A stretch of DNA of 64,000 nucleotides from Gottfriedia acidiceleris (GCF_004138285.1 NZ_SCFN01000018.1:37938-101937); one strand, 5' to 3'. Counted from the stretch's first letter, positions 28,864 through 38,057 are shown. Made by a program: numbers and translations. The notes: a model not told the origin generated them from the sequence alone.

Positions 28864-29019
28864 ATGTCAATGACAGCTGTATATGTTATAGGTGGAATCA
28901 TAATTTTTGTTGTATTCGGTGCTTTTGTTGTAACAGTAAATAAAGGTTATGGAGTAAAACATAAAGTTGATAAAATTGATGAAATTAAAAACGTTTATGA
29001 TGATAAAAATAATAAATAA
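28864..29019 (+). CDS. YtzI-like 51-residue membrane protein downstream of qoxD
   Basis: ATG 28864 after TTGAGGTGATTTT, a strong ribosome site. The product MSMTAVYVIGGIIIFVVFGA has one transmembrane helix, then FVVTVNKGYGVKHKVDKIDE and a short charged tail. The pattern of helix, KGY and KHKVD resembles the small YtzI proteins of Bacillus (recognised by pattern only). Co-transcribed with qoxABCD, since the operon terminator lies behind it, so an oxidase-related role is possible. Confidence 0.75.
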   Translation: MSMTAVYVIGGIIIFVVFGAFVVTVNKGYGVKHKVDKIDEIKNVYDDKNNK

Positions 29020-29112
29020 TTGTAACGAAGAAATGAGAGAATTTGTATTCTGTGATGTTTTCTATTCAACAGTATTGTCGTAACTAGAATATAATTGAAT
29101 AAATGCTTTTAT

Positions 29113-29166
29113 AAAAGGAAAAGGTTTGATCTGACTAAGATTTTTTCAAGCCTTTTTCCTTTTTTT
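29113..29166 (+). terminator. Terminator of the qox operon
   Basis: Long stem AAAAGGAAAAGG.TTTGA / TCAAG.CCTTTTTCCTTTT ending in a T-run. Confidence 0.85.
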
Positions 29167-29258
29167 ATTTTTATCTATTTGTATCATAAAAGGAAAAACA
29201 TGATTTGGGAGGAAATCGTTGCTTGGATTCGGTTATTTATGACACATAATGAAAAGTT

Positions 29259-29400
29259 TTACCAGTTGTAGCATCCATTCGCGGGCTGGAGAGGCATTTG
29301 TGCACGAGCTGTTCCTAAAGCGCCTGGAGAAACTTCTGCAATCATAACAGGTTTTTTCACGATTACCTGATCAACTCTTGAAAACCAGTCTTTAGCTTTT
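29259..29400 (-). pseudogene. Fragment of an NADPH-dependent FMN reductase gene
   Basis: Minus-strand frame reading AKDWFSRVDQ ... KKPVMIAEVSPGALGTARAQ, then a few unrelated residues and a stop. In FMN reductases of the azoreductase/chromate reductase type the segment around NAIDW and KPV.I...SPG..GG.R.Q is conserved near the middle of the protein. Here no start, no flavin-binding N-terminus and no C-terminus exist. A decayed remnant. Confidence 0.6.
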
Positions 29401-29707
29401 TTTTATACCCCTGAAATAGAATGATTGTATTCATTCAGGGGTTACAATAATAATTCAATTACTTTCTTATATCTCCATATCTCTTCCTTTATTTTTTTAC
29501 AAATGAAAGGAGGATTTTGCTCATCGTCCTGATTACATATAGGAAGTTTTTCAATTGGGGAGATAACAATTTCAGTTTGATCTTGATAACGTGATTGAAT
29601 ATGTAATGCAAGTTTTTTATTTAAACTACTGTATATATGAAGGTATAACAGTTGTATTGGTATCACAAAGATATTTATTAACACTGTCTTTTATATTTCA
29701 TGAACAA

Positions 29708-30283
29708 TTAATTAAAATACAATCCTTTTCCAACAGGTTGCACAGTTTCTAATACAGTGTTTACCATATCTTCACTTACTAAGGTTCTAATAATCCAAGC
29801 TGAAAGATCCTGGGCAGCGAAGCAACCAGCAGCGGTTGAAACATTTCCATTATTAACAAAACTTTGTTCAATAACTTCTACATCAAATTTTTTAAGTTGT
29901 TCAACTACCGTTGGATAAGTAGTTGCCTTTAGACCTTTTAACAACCCTTTAGCTCCTAAAATTAAAGATCCAGAACACATGGATCCAATCAATTGACTTT
30001 TTGGGTCGAAGTTTATTTTGTTTAAATACTGTTGATTTTCAAATAAATCCTGAACCCCGATACCACTTGCAAATATTACAGCATCAGCTGATGGAATCTC
30101 AGATATATCCCCTGTCATTGGAATTCTTAATCCAGCCATAGAAATATGTGTTTTAGCAGTTCCTAGAAGTTGGACATTCCAATCACTAATACCACCAACC
30201 AAACGTACACGATTTAACAAATCCCAAGGTAAAAATACATCAATATCTGTAAAATTATCAAAACAGATGATAGCAATGTTCAA
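29708..30283 (-). CDS. DJ-1/PfpI family protein (class I glutamine amidotransferase-like)
   Basis: Single-domain DJ-1/PfpI protein of about 190 aa. The nucleophile-elbow cysteine is in IGSMCSGSLILG, and the acid/acceptor region is around FDNFTDIDVF. This arrangement resembles the isonitrile hydratase / AraC-N-terminal branch of the family; the reaction is not certain. Start: GGAGGGG followed after 6 nt by TTG at 30283 (NIAIICFDNF) is better placed than the ATG at 30298, which overlaps the ribosome site. Stands alone. Confidence 0.85.
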   Translation of the reverse strand: MNIAIICFDNFTDIDVFLPWDLLNRVRLVGGISDWNVQLLGTAKTHISMAGLRIPMTGDISEIPSADAVIFASGIGVQDLFENQQYLNKINFDPKSQLIGSMCSGSLILGAKGLLKGLKATTYPTVVEQLKKFDVEVIEQSFVNNGNVSTAAGCFAAQDLSAWIIRTLVSEDMVNTVLETVQPVGKGLYFN

Positions 30284-30436
30284 ATTTAACCCCTCCATTT
30301 AACCAAATTAACTATTCAAATTTATTCCATAATACGTTAATTGCATAGGAAAGAATTACGATTAACGTTTTTCTGTTATTTTTTCCTTATAGTATTCACT
30401 CAAAAAAAAGCTTAACCGATATTTAGGATAGGTAGT

Positions 30437-30514
30437 CTACTTTAGGGGGGCTCCTAAATCTATAAATCCGACATTTCCAATTGATCCTCCACCCCTAAAA
30501 ATATACAACCCCAC
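30437..30514 (-). CDS. Possible 25-residue glycine-rich peptide
   Basis: GTG-started frame reading VGLYIFRGGGSIGNVGFIDL then GAPLK and stop, 17 bp behind the 42-aa membrane ORF. There is no clear ribosome site for the GTG. Part of the coding sequence forms a hairpin (TTTAGG / CCTAAA). The GG followed by a Gly-rich stretch recalls small secreted peptides, but this is only a resemblance. It may not be translated. Confidence 0.25.
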   Translation of the reverse strand: MGLYIFRGGGSIGNVGFIDLGAPLK

Positions 30515-30531
30515 TTTATTTTGTATTTCAA

Positions 30532-30660
30532 TTATTTATAGTCTATTTGTTTATTTTTGTAAATTTGTTTATTATTATTTTGTTTGTCTAAAATAAAAAA
30601 ACAAAAAATGGCTAAAGCATTAATTACAATTGCAACAATTAAAAAGGTAGTATAAATCAT
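30532..30660 (-). CDS. 42-residue single-helix membrane peptide under promoter-module copy 1
   Basis: ATG 30660 lies 6 nt after GGAG. The product begins MIYTTFLIVAIVINALAIFC and runs on as one hydrophobic helix, then a hydrophilic tail rich in Asn, Lys and Gln (DKQNNNKQIYKNKQ). I do not recognise a family. It is the first ORF downstream of the repeated promoter module at 30721-31001, which elsewhere in the window drives secreted proteins. Its ribosome site and position suggest it is expressed. Confidence 0.5.
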   Translation of the reverse strand: MIYTTFLIVAIVINALAIFCFFILDKQNNNKQIYKNKQIDYK

Positions 30661-30720
30661 AAAATTCTCCAATAGTTTTAAATCCGGAATAACAAATTAT
30701 TTCCATAACTTAGTCTTTGT

Positions 30721-31001
30721 TGCTGTTTGTTTCTATTTTTCAGTATAATCTAATGTTTTCTTATGCATCACCTCTAAAATAAATTGCATTTAGATAGTGG
30801 AATTAAACCATTAAAAAACAGGAAAATTTAAACTATTCAAAATGTTAAGGTTATTATATGGTGTTATATTTTTTTAGTAAATGACATTCTCGTTATCATA
30901 ATGATTCATTTCAGTTATTAATAAAGAAAAATGAGGCAAGAGCATAGGAGGAAAATTAATATAAGTCTGTGTTTTTAAGTTTCTTTGATGACAAACCAAT
31001 T
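30721..31001 (-). repeat. Promoter/leader module, copy 1
   Basis: One of four related segments of about 250-300 bp. On the minus strand: -35 TTTACT (30876-30881), exactly 17 bp, -10 TATAAT (30853-30858), and a 7-1-7 palindrome TCATTATGATAACGA at 30890-30904, 8 bp upstream of the -35. Near its 3' end, GAGGTG runs into a short ORF MHKKTLDYTEK. Drives towards the 42-residue membrane peptide gene. Further upstream the module keeps a block containing AAACTTAAAAACACAGACTT. Confidence 0.85.
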
Positions 31002-31070
31002 AACTATCATGGAAACCATAAATCGTTAGCTTTTGTTTGAAATACTTTTAATATCAATTTAAAGTTAATG

Positions 31071-31110
31071 AAAAAATGCCAGCTCGTAGAATAAGAGACT
31101 GGCATTTTTT
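31071..31110 (-). terminator. Terminator of S8 protease 2
   Basis: 12-bp stem AAAAAATGCCAG / CTGGCATTTTTT, usable in both directions, just after the protease stop codon. Confidence 0.88.
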
Positions 31111-31117
31111 CATTCTT

Positions 31118-34100
31118 TTATTGTACTACATTAACAGTTTGTGGGGTTGTAGTTACTTTAAAACCTTGTTTATTTACAACTTCTGCTGATACAAAATACG
31201 TACCATTTGGAACATCTGACTCAGGCGTCCAGTTCAAATGGATTTCGTTTTCATTTTCAACTATTAAAGAATCAATTACTTTTCCATTTATGTCTTTTAT
31301 ATTGATTGTCCAATTTACATTGTTATTAGCAAATGCATTGATTCCAGCAGGTATACTTGCACTAATATTTTCATTTGGCCATACACTAAAGTAGCTAACT
31401 AGCATTTCCTCATTAATATATGAAGGGTCTCCCCACACTGAATATCCATGATTATAAGCATAATCAGACCCCAATACTACAACGCTTTTTGGTTCTTCAT
31501 TCACAAGGACTGATGTCTGTCCAATCTGTAATGGCTTATATTTACCGTTATACCAAATAATTCCAACTTTAAATCCACTACCATTTTCATTGTCTACTGC
31601 TTTGAAAGAGATTTCATATTGTCCATCTTTCGGTTGTACTTTAATATCCGAAACGACTGGAGCAACAGAATCTACTTGAATAGGCAGTTTTACAACTTGT
31701 GGTTTAGCATTCTTATAATCTAGAGTTGTTTTTATTACATAGTTATAATAACCATCTTTGACTACCTGGTCATTTTGGTCTTTTACATCCCACAAATAAC
31801 CACCATTTAAATAGTTATCATAAGACATAATATTTTTACGGAATTTCCATGGCTTTCCAGTATATTCACTAAAGTCACCAAGATATTGAATCATATCACC
31901 ATTTTCATTCTCAACATACATTTCAGTCTTTTGTAAGTTTCTTAGTGTCGTAAAAGTTGAGAAAACATTTTTAAAGACTGCATTCGGAGAAATAACCATT
32001 CGACTTTTGTTAAATGTTCCTGTTTTCGGATCATAACCTAGTGGGAATGTACCTTCTGAACCTGGTTCATCATTCCAAAGAGCTGTGTAACCCAAGTAAG
32101 CATCTTTATCCCATGCCACAGGGTCAATATTATGTGGTTGATCCCATTTTCCGTAATAGCCCATATATGGTACAGAAATTGGAACAGCTAAATCTGCGTT
32201 TTGACCTGTTGGAACTAGTCGTACATATCCCTCAACAAAAATCCCTTTCTTTAATTTAGAAGGTAATTCAATTTGAATATCGAGATTCTTGTTTTGTCCT
32301 GTCTTAATTTTTAATATCTTTCCTTGTGAATTAGATACTTTTTCTCCATTCACAGAAGCTATGGCCCCTTGTATTCGCTCATTTTTTAATGTTAAATACT
32401 CTTTTGAATCCAATGTACCATCATTGTCTAAGTCAAATTCTTTCGTTTCTTTGCCGTCTGTTAGGACATCTACATAAACTCTGTATTCAAATTCTTCTTT
32501 ATCTTTATTGTTTTGAAGTGCATCTAAATTCAATTTAAATTGGACATTATTGCTATTAATCTCTTTTAATGCAACTGATCCTGCTTGTTCTAGAGGAGTT
32601 TTTTCTCTTGTCACCAGTACAGGTGTTTTAATTGCATTTTGTATTTGCATCAAACCAGACCCTTGAATTCGTGGTGAGTAAGGAACTTCAGAATTTGTCC
32701 GTGGATCTTGTACAATTTTAGATGTGTTCATTAAAGCAATTTTAGCTTTTAAAGCTGTTTCCTTTGAATGAGCTAAACCTTTTTCATATAAGGATTGTAA
32801 TAAAAGTGCAGATCCACCTGCTACATGTGGAGTTGCCATTGATGTTCCACTCATAACCTCATACTCATTGCCTGGAACAGTTGAATAAATATTTCCGCCT
32901 GGTGCTGATAACTCAGGTTTAAAGTCTAATGTATGTGGAGTTCCGTAAGATGAGAAATATGACATTGTATCTTTACTTGGATTATCAATATAAATTCCTT
33001 TTGATAATTTCATTTTAACGATATAACCGCTTGTTAACTTAGAAATTAACGTATTACCGATTGCTTTGCCTGTTGTTGCCGCTGGTGTATAATATGGACT
33101 AAAGTAGACAAATGGATAGTCAACATCTGTATTCGATGGTACTAAAATAACTGCTTTAGCACCCTTTCTACTTGCTTCGTATTGAATATGACTGTATGAG
33201 CCATATATTTGGTCTGGTTTTGCAATTACAATTTTATTTGTAACATCTTTATTTTTAAAATCTTCAGTTCTACCTTCACCTACAAAAATCATCTCGTAAC
33301 TTTCAAATGGAGATAAAACTTTAGAAAACTTAAAGTTAAACTGGGTTTGATCTTGATATGGAAGCTGAATTCCATTTTCTTCTTCAAGGGTGTTCATATG
33401 TATTTTCGAATTTTCATATGAAGCAACTGAAATTGCATATGGACTTACACCTGGTTCACTCACTGTACCAATATCTGGATTTTCGGCATAGGGTTGTAAA
33501 GAAGATTGTATTAGATCATTTTTAGTGCTGTAAGCAGAGTTCCCACCAGCAACTACTACAAGTGTGCCATGCTCTGTTGCTACGTGAATTGCCTTCTGAA
33601 TCGGATCGTTGTCCTCACCAACAAATCCAGCATCAGTTCCTAAACTCATGTTAATAACATCTGCTCCCATTGTTACTGCGTGCTCAATACCAGCGATAAT
33701 GTCGTCCTCATAAGCTCCTTCGCCATTATCAGAAAACACTTTTTCAGCTAAAAGTTGCACTCCCGGCGCAATTCCTTGTACGCCATCATTTGATTCGTCA
33801 CCATTTGCTCCTACTGTACCTGCTACATGTGTACCGTGAGGGCTTCCATATTGACCATGAGGTATTACATCAGTATCATCATCCGCCCAATCATAACCAG
33901 TAGGTACTTTGTCACTGTACCATTTCTCATTTACTTCAGTTTCAGCGAACTTATTTTGGATATTTGATTCTGTCCATTTTTCCTTTTTTTTACCTTTTTC
34001 AGTAAGTGTCATATCTTTATGAGTATAATCAATTCCGGAATCTATAACCGCAACTAGTAACCCGTCACCTTTATAACCATATTGCTGCCATACATTTTGA

Positions 34101-34642
34101 GCTTGTACCAATTCTTTGCTTGCCCCCATTGATGGGTCAAAAGTTCTTGCAATATGTACATTATCAACCCCAGGTGTGTTTTGTATTTCTTTAACATTAC
34201 GAAATTCTGTTTCAACACTAAACCCATTAAAGCCTTCAAAGAAACGATTTTTTACCTTGGAAACAGATCTTTGCTTTGAAATTTTTGCTATAACGTCATC
34301 TTGCTTTTGCTTTTGTTGCTTCTTTTTTTCTTTAAGAGAAATATCAATAGATTCTGGTTGTTCTACTTCAACTATTACTCGTACTTGTTCATTTGGGTTA
34401 TAAGCTTTAACAATTCCATTTTCATTTAAATCCTTATAACCTAGTACATCTACTTGATCTTCATTTAAATGCTTCTCTTCTTCTAAGAAAATTTTTTGAC
34501 CTTTTTTTACAATGTCCTCAATACTTGGAGCTGGAACCGTGCTACTTTCTGTTTCTTTTGCAAAACCTGTTGACGTTAACAATATTGCTGCTAAAGTTGC
34601 TGTAGTAATTACTTTGTAAGGAAAACCTTTTTTCTTCCTCAT
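31118..34642 (-). CDS. Giant secreted S8 serine protease 2, paralogue of protease 1
   Basis: Same architecture as the gene at 6218-9760: signal peptide (TTATLAAILLTSTGFAKE), propeptide, S8 domain with Asp201 (VIDSGIDYTHKD), His269 (SPHGTHVAG) and Ser601 (SGTSMATPHVAG), a PA-like insertion, then a beta-rich C-terminal half with a calcium-loop motif DLDNDGTLDSKEY. 1174 aa. Strong AGGAGG ribosome site. A wrecked Big2 gene and promoter-module copy 2 lie directly upstream and may supply its transcript. The two proteases differ most in the PA and C-terminal regions, which suggests different substrates (inference). Confidence 0.94.
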   Translation of the reverse strand: MRKKKGFPYKVITTATLAAILLTSTGFAKETESSTVPAPSIEDIVKKGQKIFLEEEKHLNEDQVDVLGYKDLNENGIVKAYNPNEQVRVIVEVEQPESIDISLKEKKKQQKQKQDDVIAKISKQRSVSKVKNRFFEGFNGFSVETEFRNVKEIQNTPGVDNVHIARTFDPSMGASKELVQAQNVWQQYGYKGDGLLVAVIDSGIDYTHKDMTLTEKGKKKEKWTESNIQNKFAETEVNEKWYSDKVPTGYDWADDDTDVIPHGQYGSPHGTHVAGTVGANGDESNDGVQGIAPGVQLLAEKVFSDNGEGAYEDDIIAGIEHAVTMGADVINMSLGTDAGFVGEDNDPIQKAIHVATEHGTLVVVAGGNSAYSTKNDLIQSSLQPYAENPDIGTVSEPGVSPYAISVASYENSKIHMNTLEEENGIQLPYQDQTQFNFKFSKVLSPFESYEMIFVGEGRTEDFKNKDVTNKIVIAKPDQIYGSYSHIQYEASRKGAKAVILVPSNTDVDYPFVYFSPYYTPAATTGKAIGNTLISKLTSGYIVKMKLSKGIYIDNPSKDTMSYFSSYGTPHTLDFKPELSAPGGNIYSTVPGNEYEVMSGTSMATPHVAGGSALLLQSLYEKGLAHSKETALKAKIALMNTSKIVQDPRTNSEVPYSPRIQGSGLMQIQNAIKTPVLVTREKTPLEQAGSVALKEINSNNVQFKLNLDALQNNKDKEEFEYRVYVDVLTDGKETKEFDLDNDGTLDSKEYLTLKNERIQGAIASVNGEKVSNSQGKILKIKTGQNKNLDIQIELPSKLKKGIFVEGYVRLVPTGQNADLAVPISVPYMGYYGKWDQPHNIDPVAWDKDAYLGYTALWNDEPGSEGTFPLGYDPKTGTFNKSRMVISPNAVFKNVFSTFTTLRNLQKTEMYVENENGDMIQYLGDFSEYTGKPWKFRKNIMSYDNYLNGGYLWDVKDQNDQVVKDGYYNYVIKTTLDYKNAKPQVVKLPIQVDSVAPVVSDIKVQPKDGQYEISFKAVDNENGSGFKVGIIWYNGKYKPLQIGQTSVLVNEEPKSVVVLGSDYAYNHGYSVWGDPSYINEEMLVSYFSVWPNENISASIPAGINAFANNNVNWTINIKDINGKVIDSLIVENENEIHLNWTPESDVPNGTYFVSAEVVNKQGFKVTTTPQTVNVVQ

Positions 34643-34734
34643 TATCCACTTTCCTCCTACTTAACTCATCTTGATATTTGACCTAAAACAAGTGCGTCTT
34701 TAGTAATATTTATTCAACGTTTAAAACACAGTTC

Positions 34735-35040
34735 TAAAATTGAATTGTACATGTGTAGACCCTGCTTACACTGCAGTAAACACTCACAGCAACTGTTACA
34801 ACTTTCTCTTCTATTGAAGTCCATTTTTCCTTCTGCAGTAACATCAGCTTTGGAACTATCTTTATCCTGTGTTTCACCTTATAAATTGTAGTAACTTTTG
34901 AGAATAGGAGAGCGAGACTGGTGATACACTTGGGCGGGTACTTAGTTGCATTTAGTGACTTTTTAATTGAGGCAAAAACCAAACTACTAAATAGAAGAAA
35001 TGAATAATGAAGTAATTCGTTTTGTCATCTTTGTTCTCAT
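34735..35040 (-). pseudogene. Wrecked 5' copy of the Big2 surface-protein gene
   Basis: About 300 bp that aligns with the first 340 bp of the gene at 43586-46834. It has the same start context (GGTTAACAAATGAGAAC) and the same first codons MRTKMTKRITSL, then a deletion and two stops. It then keeps recognisable pieces equivalent to VFAS, ESTVSLSLS, TAEGKWTSLDEKVVTV and VQFSL in broken frames. It has no coding capacity. Promoter-module copy 2 sits upstream exactly as copy 3 sits before the intact gene. Confidence 0.8.
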
Positions 35041-35126
35041 TTGTTAACCTCCATATTTTTTTATTGATCAACCTGTAAATTCTGGCTGATAATATCAACA
35101 GAACGAATCATTAACTTAGTATTTGA

Positions 35127-35430
35127 TGCTGTTTGTTTCTATTTTTCAGATAATTTAATGTTTTCTTATGCATCACATCTAACATAAATCGCATTTTAGG
35201 ATAGTGGAATTAAACCATTAATTAAAACGGAAAAATTTAGACTATTCAAAATGTTAAGGTTATTATATGGTGATATTTTTTTTTAGTAAATGACATTCTC
35301 GTTATCATAATGATTCATTTAAGTTATCAAAAAAGAAGAATGAGGCAAGATTATAGGAGGAAAATCAATATAAGTCTGTGTTTTTAAGTTTCTTTGATGA
35401 CAAAACAATTTAATTTTTACAATGGTATAG
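35127..35430 (-). repeat. Promoter/leader module, copy 2
   Basis: -35 TTTACT (35285-35290), 17 bp, -10 TATAAT (35262-35267), palindrome at 35299-35313. Leader ORF starts MHKKTLNYLKNRNKQ. About 60 bp are inserted between the module and the old Big2 ribosome site compared with copy 3. Could now transcribe S8 protease 2 through the pseudogene. Confidence 0.85.
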
Positions 35431-35829
35431 TAACTTAAATACTTAGCTACATTTAAAAAAATAGATACATTGTCACATTTTAAAAACCTATCCTAATAGT
35501 ATCTCTTTCAATTTAGATGGGTGGAATTTTATAAATATTGCTATATCTAATTGGATATGTGATTATTTCATCTATAAAAATTTGATTTAAATTCTTACTG
35601 CTTCAATTTAATTCTAATAAAAAAACCACCTTTCTCAGGTGGTTTTAAATATAGATTAGATTTATTTCAACCAACGTCAGTCCAAACGTCCATAACGGCA
35701 TTACGATTTTGTCTTTCATGTTGTTAGTTTCTCTTCCTATCAAGGCAATAGGTCATCCATTGTTAGAGTTATGGTCTAACCCCATTAATTTTACAGTTCT
35801 CTCCTGCAGAGTCTTGCCAATATTTATTT
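35431..35829. other. Intergenic region with terminator and a possible transporter remnant
   Basis: Contains the terminator at 35622-35646. On the minus strand at about 35650-35725 a 23-codon frame starts MKDKIVMPLWTFGLTLV, similar in style to the first helix of drug-efflux MFS proteins. Only this piece is present and the resemblance is weak. Confidence 0.3.
35622..35646. terminator. Rho-independent terminator
   Basis: Stem AAAACCACC / GGTGGTTTT with A/T runs at either end; serves the SDR gene on the minus strand. Confidence 0.8.
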
Positions 35830-36531
35830 TTATTTAAACAATTGTGGGTATATCGTTTTTACACCACCAGATAAATTTTGCTGTACCATTCGGCTCAAAT
35901 TGTCTGCTACAATTTCATAGCTTTCGGCTTCTATACCGTCGATCGCAATCTTAGCAATATCCGCAGGGTTAGTTTTCGGAGCCTTAATTTTAGCTGTCAT
36001 GTCCGTGTCCATATATGCAACATGTAAGCCAGAAACAAGAATATTTTTAGGTGCCAAAACTAATCGGAAAGTATTCGTCAAACTCCATTCCGCTGATTTT
36101 GCTGCTTGATATGCTCCTCCTCCGTTCAAGCTTAACCATGAGAGAACTGAAAGAATATTAAGGATTGTCCCTCCCCCATTTTTTTCAAGTATCGGAGCAA
36201 AGGTGCGAATCATAGAGAGAGTGCCAAAAAAATGTGTGTCCATCTCTAAACGAATTTTTTCCATATCACCGTCTAGTAGTGCGGCTTCTGTATTGGATCC
36301 AGCATTATTGATTAATAAAGTTACATCTTTCGCAATTTCCGCTGCTGCAGCAATTGACTTTTCATCTGTAATATTAAGCTTTATTGGAATAACTCCAGGA
36401 AGATCAATCATTTCCAGGTTTCTAACCCCTGCATAAACCTTGGCTCCTCTAGCAAGAAGTTCTTGTGCTAGATGACGACCGAGTCCACGATTAGCTCCTG
36501 TAATTAGCGCTGTTTGTTTTGAAATTTCCAT
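35830..36531 (-). CDS. Short-chain dehydrogenase/reductase
   Basis: Classical SDR of about 233 aa using NAD(P)H. Cofactor motif TGANRGLGRHLA near the N-terminus, NNAGS, and the active-site Tyr-Lys pair in YQAAKSAEWSL with the upstream Ser in SVLSWLS. I choose ATG 36531 (MEISKQTALITG), 9 nt after GAGGTG; the frame extends to 36600 without a better site. A TTGAGAA-N6-TTCTTAA palindrome lies 56-75 bp upstream and resembles those near the TetR-MFS pair, so co-regulation is likely. Substrate unknown. Confidence 0.92.
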   Translation of the reverse strand: MEISKQTALITGANRGLGRHLAQELLARGAKVYAGVRNLEMIDLPGVIPIKLNITDEKSIAAAAEIAKDVTLLINNAGSNTEAALLDGDMEKIRLEMDTHFFGTLSMIRTFAPILEKNGGGTILNILSVLSWLSLNGGGAYQAAKSAEWSLTNTFRLVLAPKNILVSGLHVAYMDTDMTAKIKAPKTNPADIAKIAIDGIEAESYEIVADNLSRMVQQNLSGGVKTIYPQLFK

Positions 36532-36586
36532 ATACGTATTCACCTCATATTTACTTTTTGACTTAATAATTAATTGTTTTATCCAT

Positions 36587-36606
36587 TTGAGAATAATCAT
36601 TCTTAA
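36587..36606 (-). promoter_or_regulatory. TetR-type operator-like palindrome before the SDR gene
   Basis: TTGAGAATAATCATTCTTAA, near-perfect inverted repeat. Related half-sites occur at 38058-38102 and 43048-43067. Confidence 0.5.
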
Positions 36607-36676
36607 ATGATCGAAAAAATGAGTTAGCGTTAGGGTATTTCTCCTTTATAATTGTTAATTCATAACATATAAATAT

Positions 36677-37867
36677 TTAGGCTCCATGATTTTGAACTAT
36701 AGGTTTAGAAATGTCACGTTTAAATTTAATTGAATACAACAAGATATAGATAACAAGAATCGTTGCAAACAAATTTAAAAATACAAGTGCTAAGTTTAAA
36801 TTGAAAAATTTTGTAAGTACTCCAACTCCTATAACCGGAACGATAAATCCAATATAAGCAACAAAATAAAAAGCTGAAATTACACGAGGTCTAGCTTCAG
36901 GTTCTGGCAGTTTTCCTGCAAAAAATAACGCATTCTGAAAAGTCCATCCGCCACCAAGAGCTTGTAAGAATACACCTATCCATAACAATGGTAAACTTGA
37001 TGTTAAACCTGATATGACAATAAGCCACGTAGCAATAACTAGAAAAAATATTCCTAATTGCATACGAGTAACTGGTTGAGTTGGTCTAGGTAGGAACTGG
37101 GCTGCTGCTGAACCACTTAAAAGTACGAAAATTATCAAACCTGAAATAAAGTAATTAGACGTTTGGATTACATTTTTGACAAATGTAGGAATTAGAGATA
37201 ATGCAATACCTTGTAACGTGAAAACTGTGAAAATAGGAAGTGCTGACATAGCCCAAAAATGTGAGCGGATCTTTTTCGGAACACCTAGTGATATTTTGTT
37301 ATTTGCACGCTTTTGCTCAGGTGTTACATTATCTTTTGAGATCGTTTTAAGTAAGATAATTGAAATAATTAATATAAAGAGCAGTATCCATAATGGTAAT
37401 CTAAGAGGTTGAACAGGGATATACTGCAACATGAAAGCAGCAATTAATGGTCCCACCCCAAAACCAACGAGTACTGTAACTCCTGATAGTTTAAGTGCGG
37501 TACTCGTTTCTTTTGGAGAAGTTTGTCTTAATAATAAAGCAACTGCAGTACCTGTAAAGGCACCGTATGCAATTCCTTCTAAAATTCTTCCAGCAAATAG
37601 CATCCACACTCCAGTGTTGCCAAGCAAGAATAAGGTAGAAGCAATGGAAATCAAGATACTAATACGGACTACTCTTTTTAACCCCCATCCGTTACCTTTT
37701 GCTCCTACAATAAGTAAAGTTGGCAAAAGAAAAACAGCATAGATTGCAAATAAAATTGTAAGTTGCAAACTACTTAATTGATAATATTCGCTATACACAG
37801 GAAACATTGGAGTAACAAAAGTTGCACCACAAGACATCAATAATATAATTAATAACATTCTTTTCAT
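36677..37867 (-). CDS. MFS transporter
   Basis: Twelve-helix major facilitator of 396 aa. Recognised by overall hydrophobic pattern and the second-half segment GIFLQALGGGWTFQNALFFAGKLPEPEARPRVISAFYFVAYIGF (positions about 300-345). AGAGGAATATGTAA precedes the ATG. Lies between a TetR gene and an SDR gene on the same strand, the usual setting for a drug or metabolite efflux pump induced by its substrate. The promoter region to the right carries a long inverted repeat. The substrate cannot be named. Confidence 0.9.
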   Translation of the reverse strand: MKRMLLIILLMSCGATFVTPMFPVYSEYYQLSSLQLTILFAIYAVFLLPTLLIVGAKGNGWGLKRVVRISILISIASTLFLLGNTGVWMLFAGRILEGIAYGAFTGTAVALLLRQTSPKETSTALKLSGVTVLVGFGVGPLIAAFMLQYIPVQPLRLPLWILLFILIISIILLKTISKDNVTPEQKRANNKISLGVPKKIRSHFWAMSALPIFTVFTLQGIALSLIPTFVKNVIQTSNYFISGLIIFVLLSGSAAAQFLPRPTQPVTRMQLGIFFLVIATWLIVISGLTSSLPLLWIGVFLQALGGGWTFQNALFFAGKLPEPEARPRVISAFYFVAYIGFIVPVIGVGVLTKFFNLNLALVFLNLFATILVIYILLYSIKFKRDISKPIVQNHGA

Positions 37868-38057
37868 TTACATATTCCTCTCTAATTCTTTACTGTTTGT
37901 TCTCAAAAAATCATAATGATCTTTTTCTTATACTTTAATTCTTATAATAAATTTCCCTACTCTAAATACCTTTTGTACAATTTTGAAAATGTTCATTCAC
38001 ACTATGCTAAAAAAATATATTACTTCCACACCACCTCATGTATTTATTTATAACATA

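Noticed and set aside
29442..29684. 80-codon minus-strand ORF between the FMN-reductase fragment and the DJ-1 gene
   Set aside because: It starts with GTG, has no ribosome site and resembles no family; the surroundings are decayed sequence, so I do not call it a gene.
34734..34982. 82-codon minus-strand ORF upstream of S8 protease 2
   Set aside because: It is an out-of-frame reading through the wrecked Big2 copy, not a separate gene.
35650..35725. Possible N-terminal fragment of an MFS drug transporter
   Set aside because: Only about 17 residues look similar, too little to support a pseudogene call.
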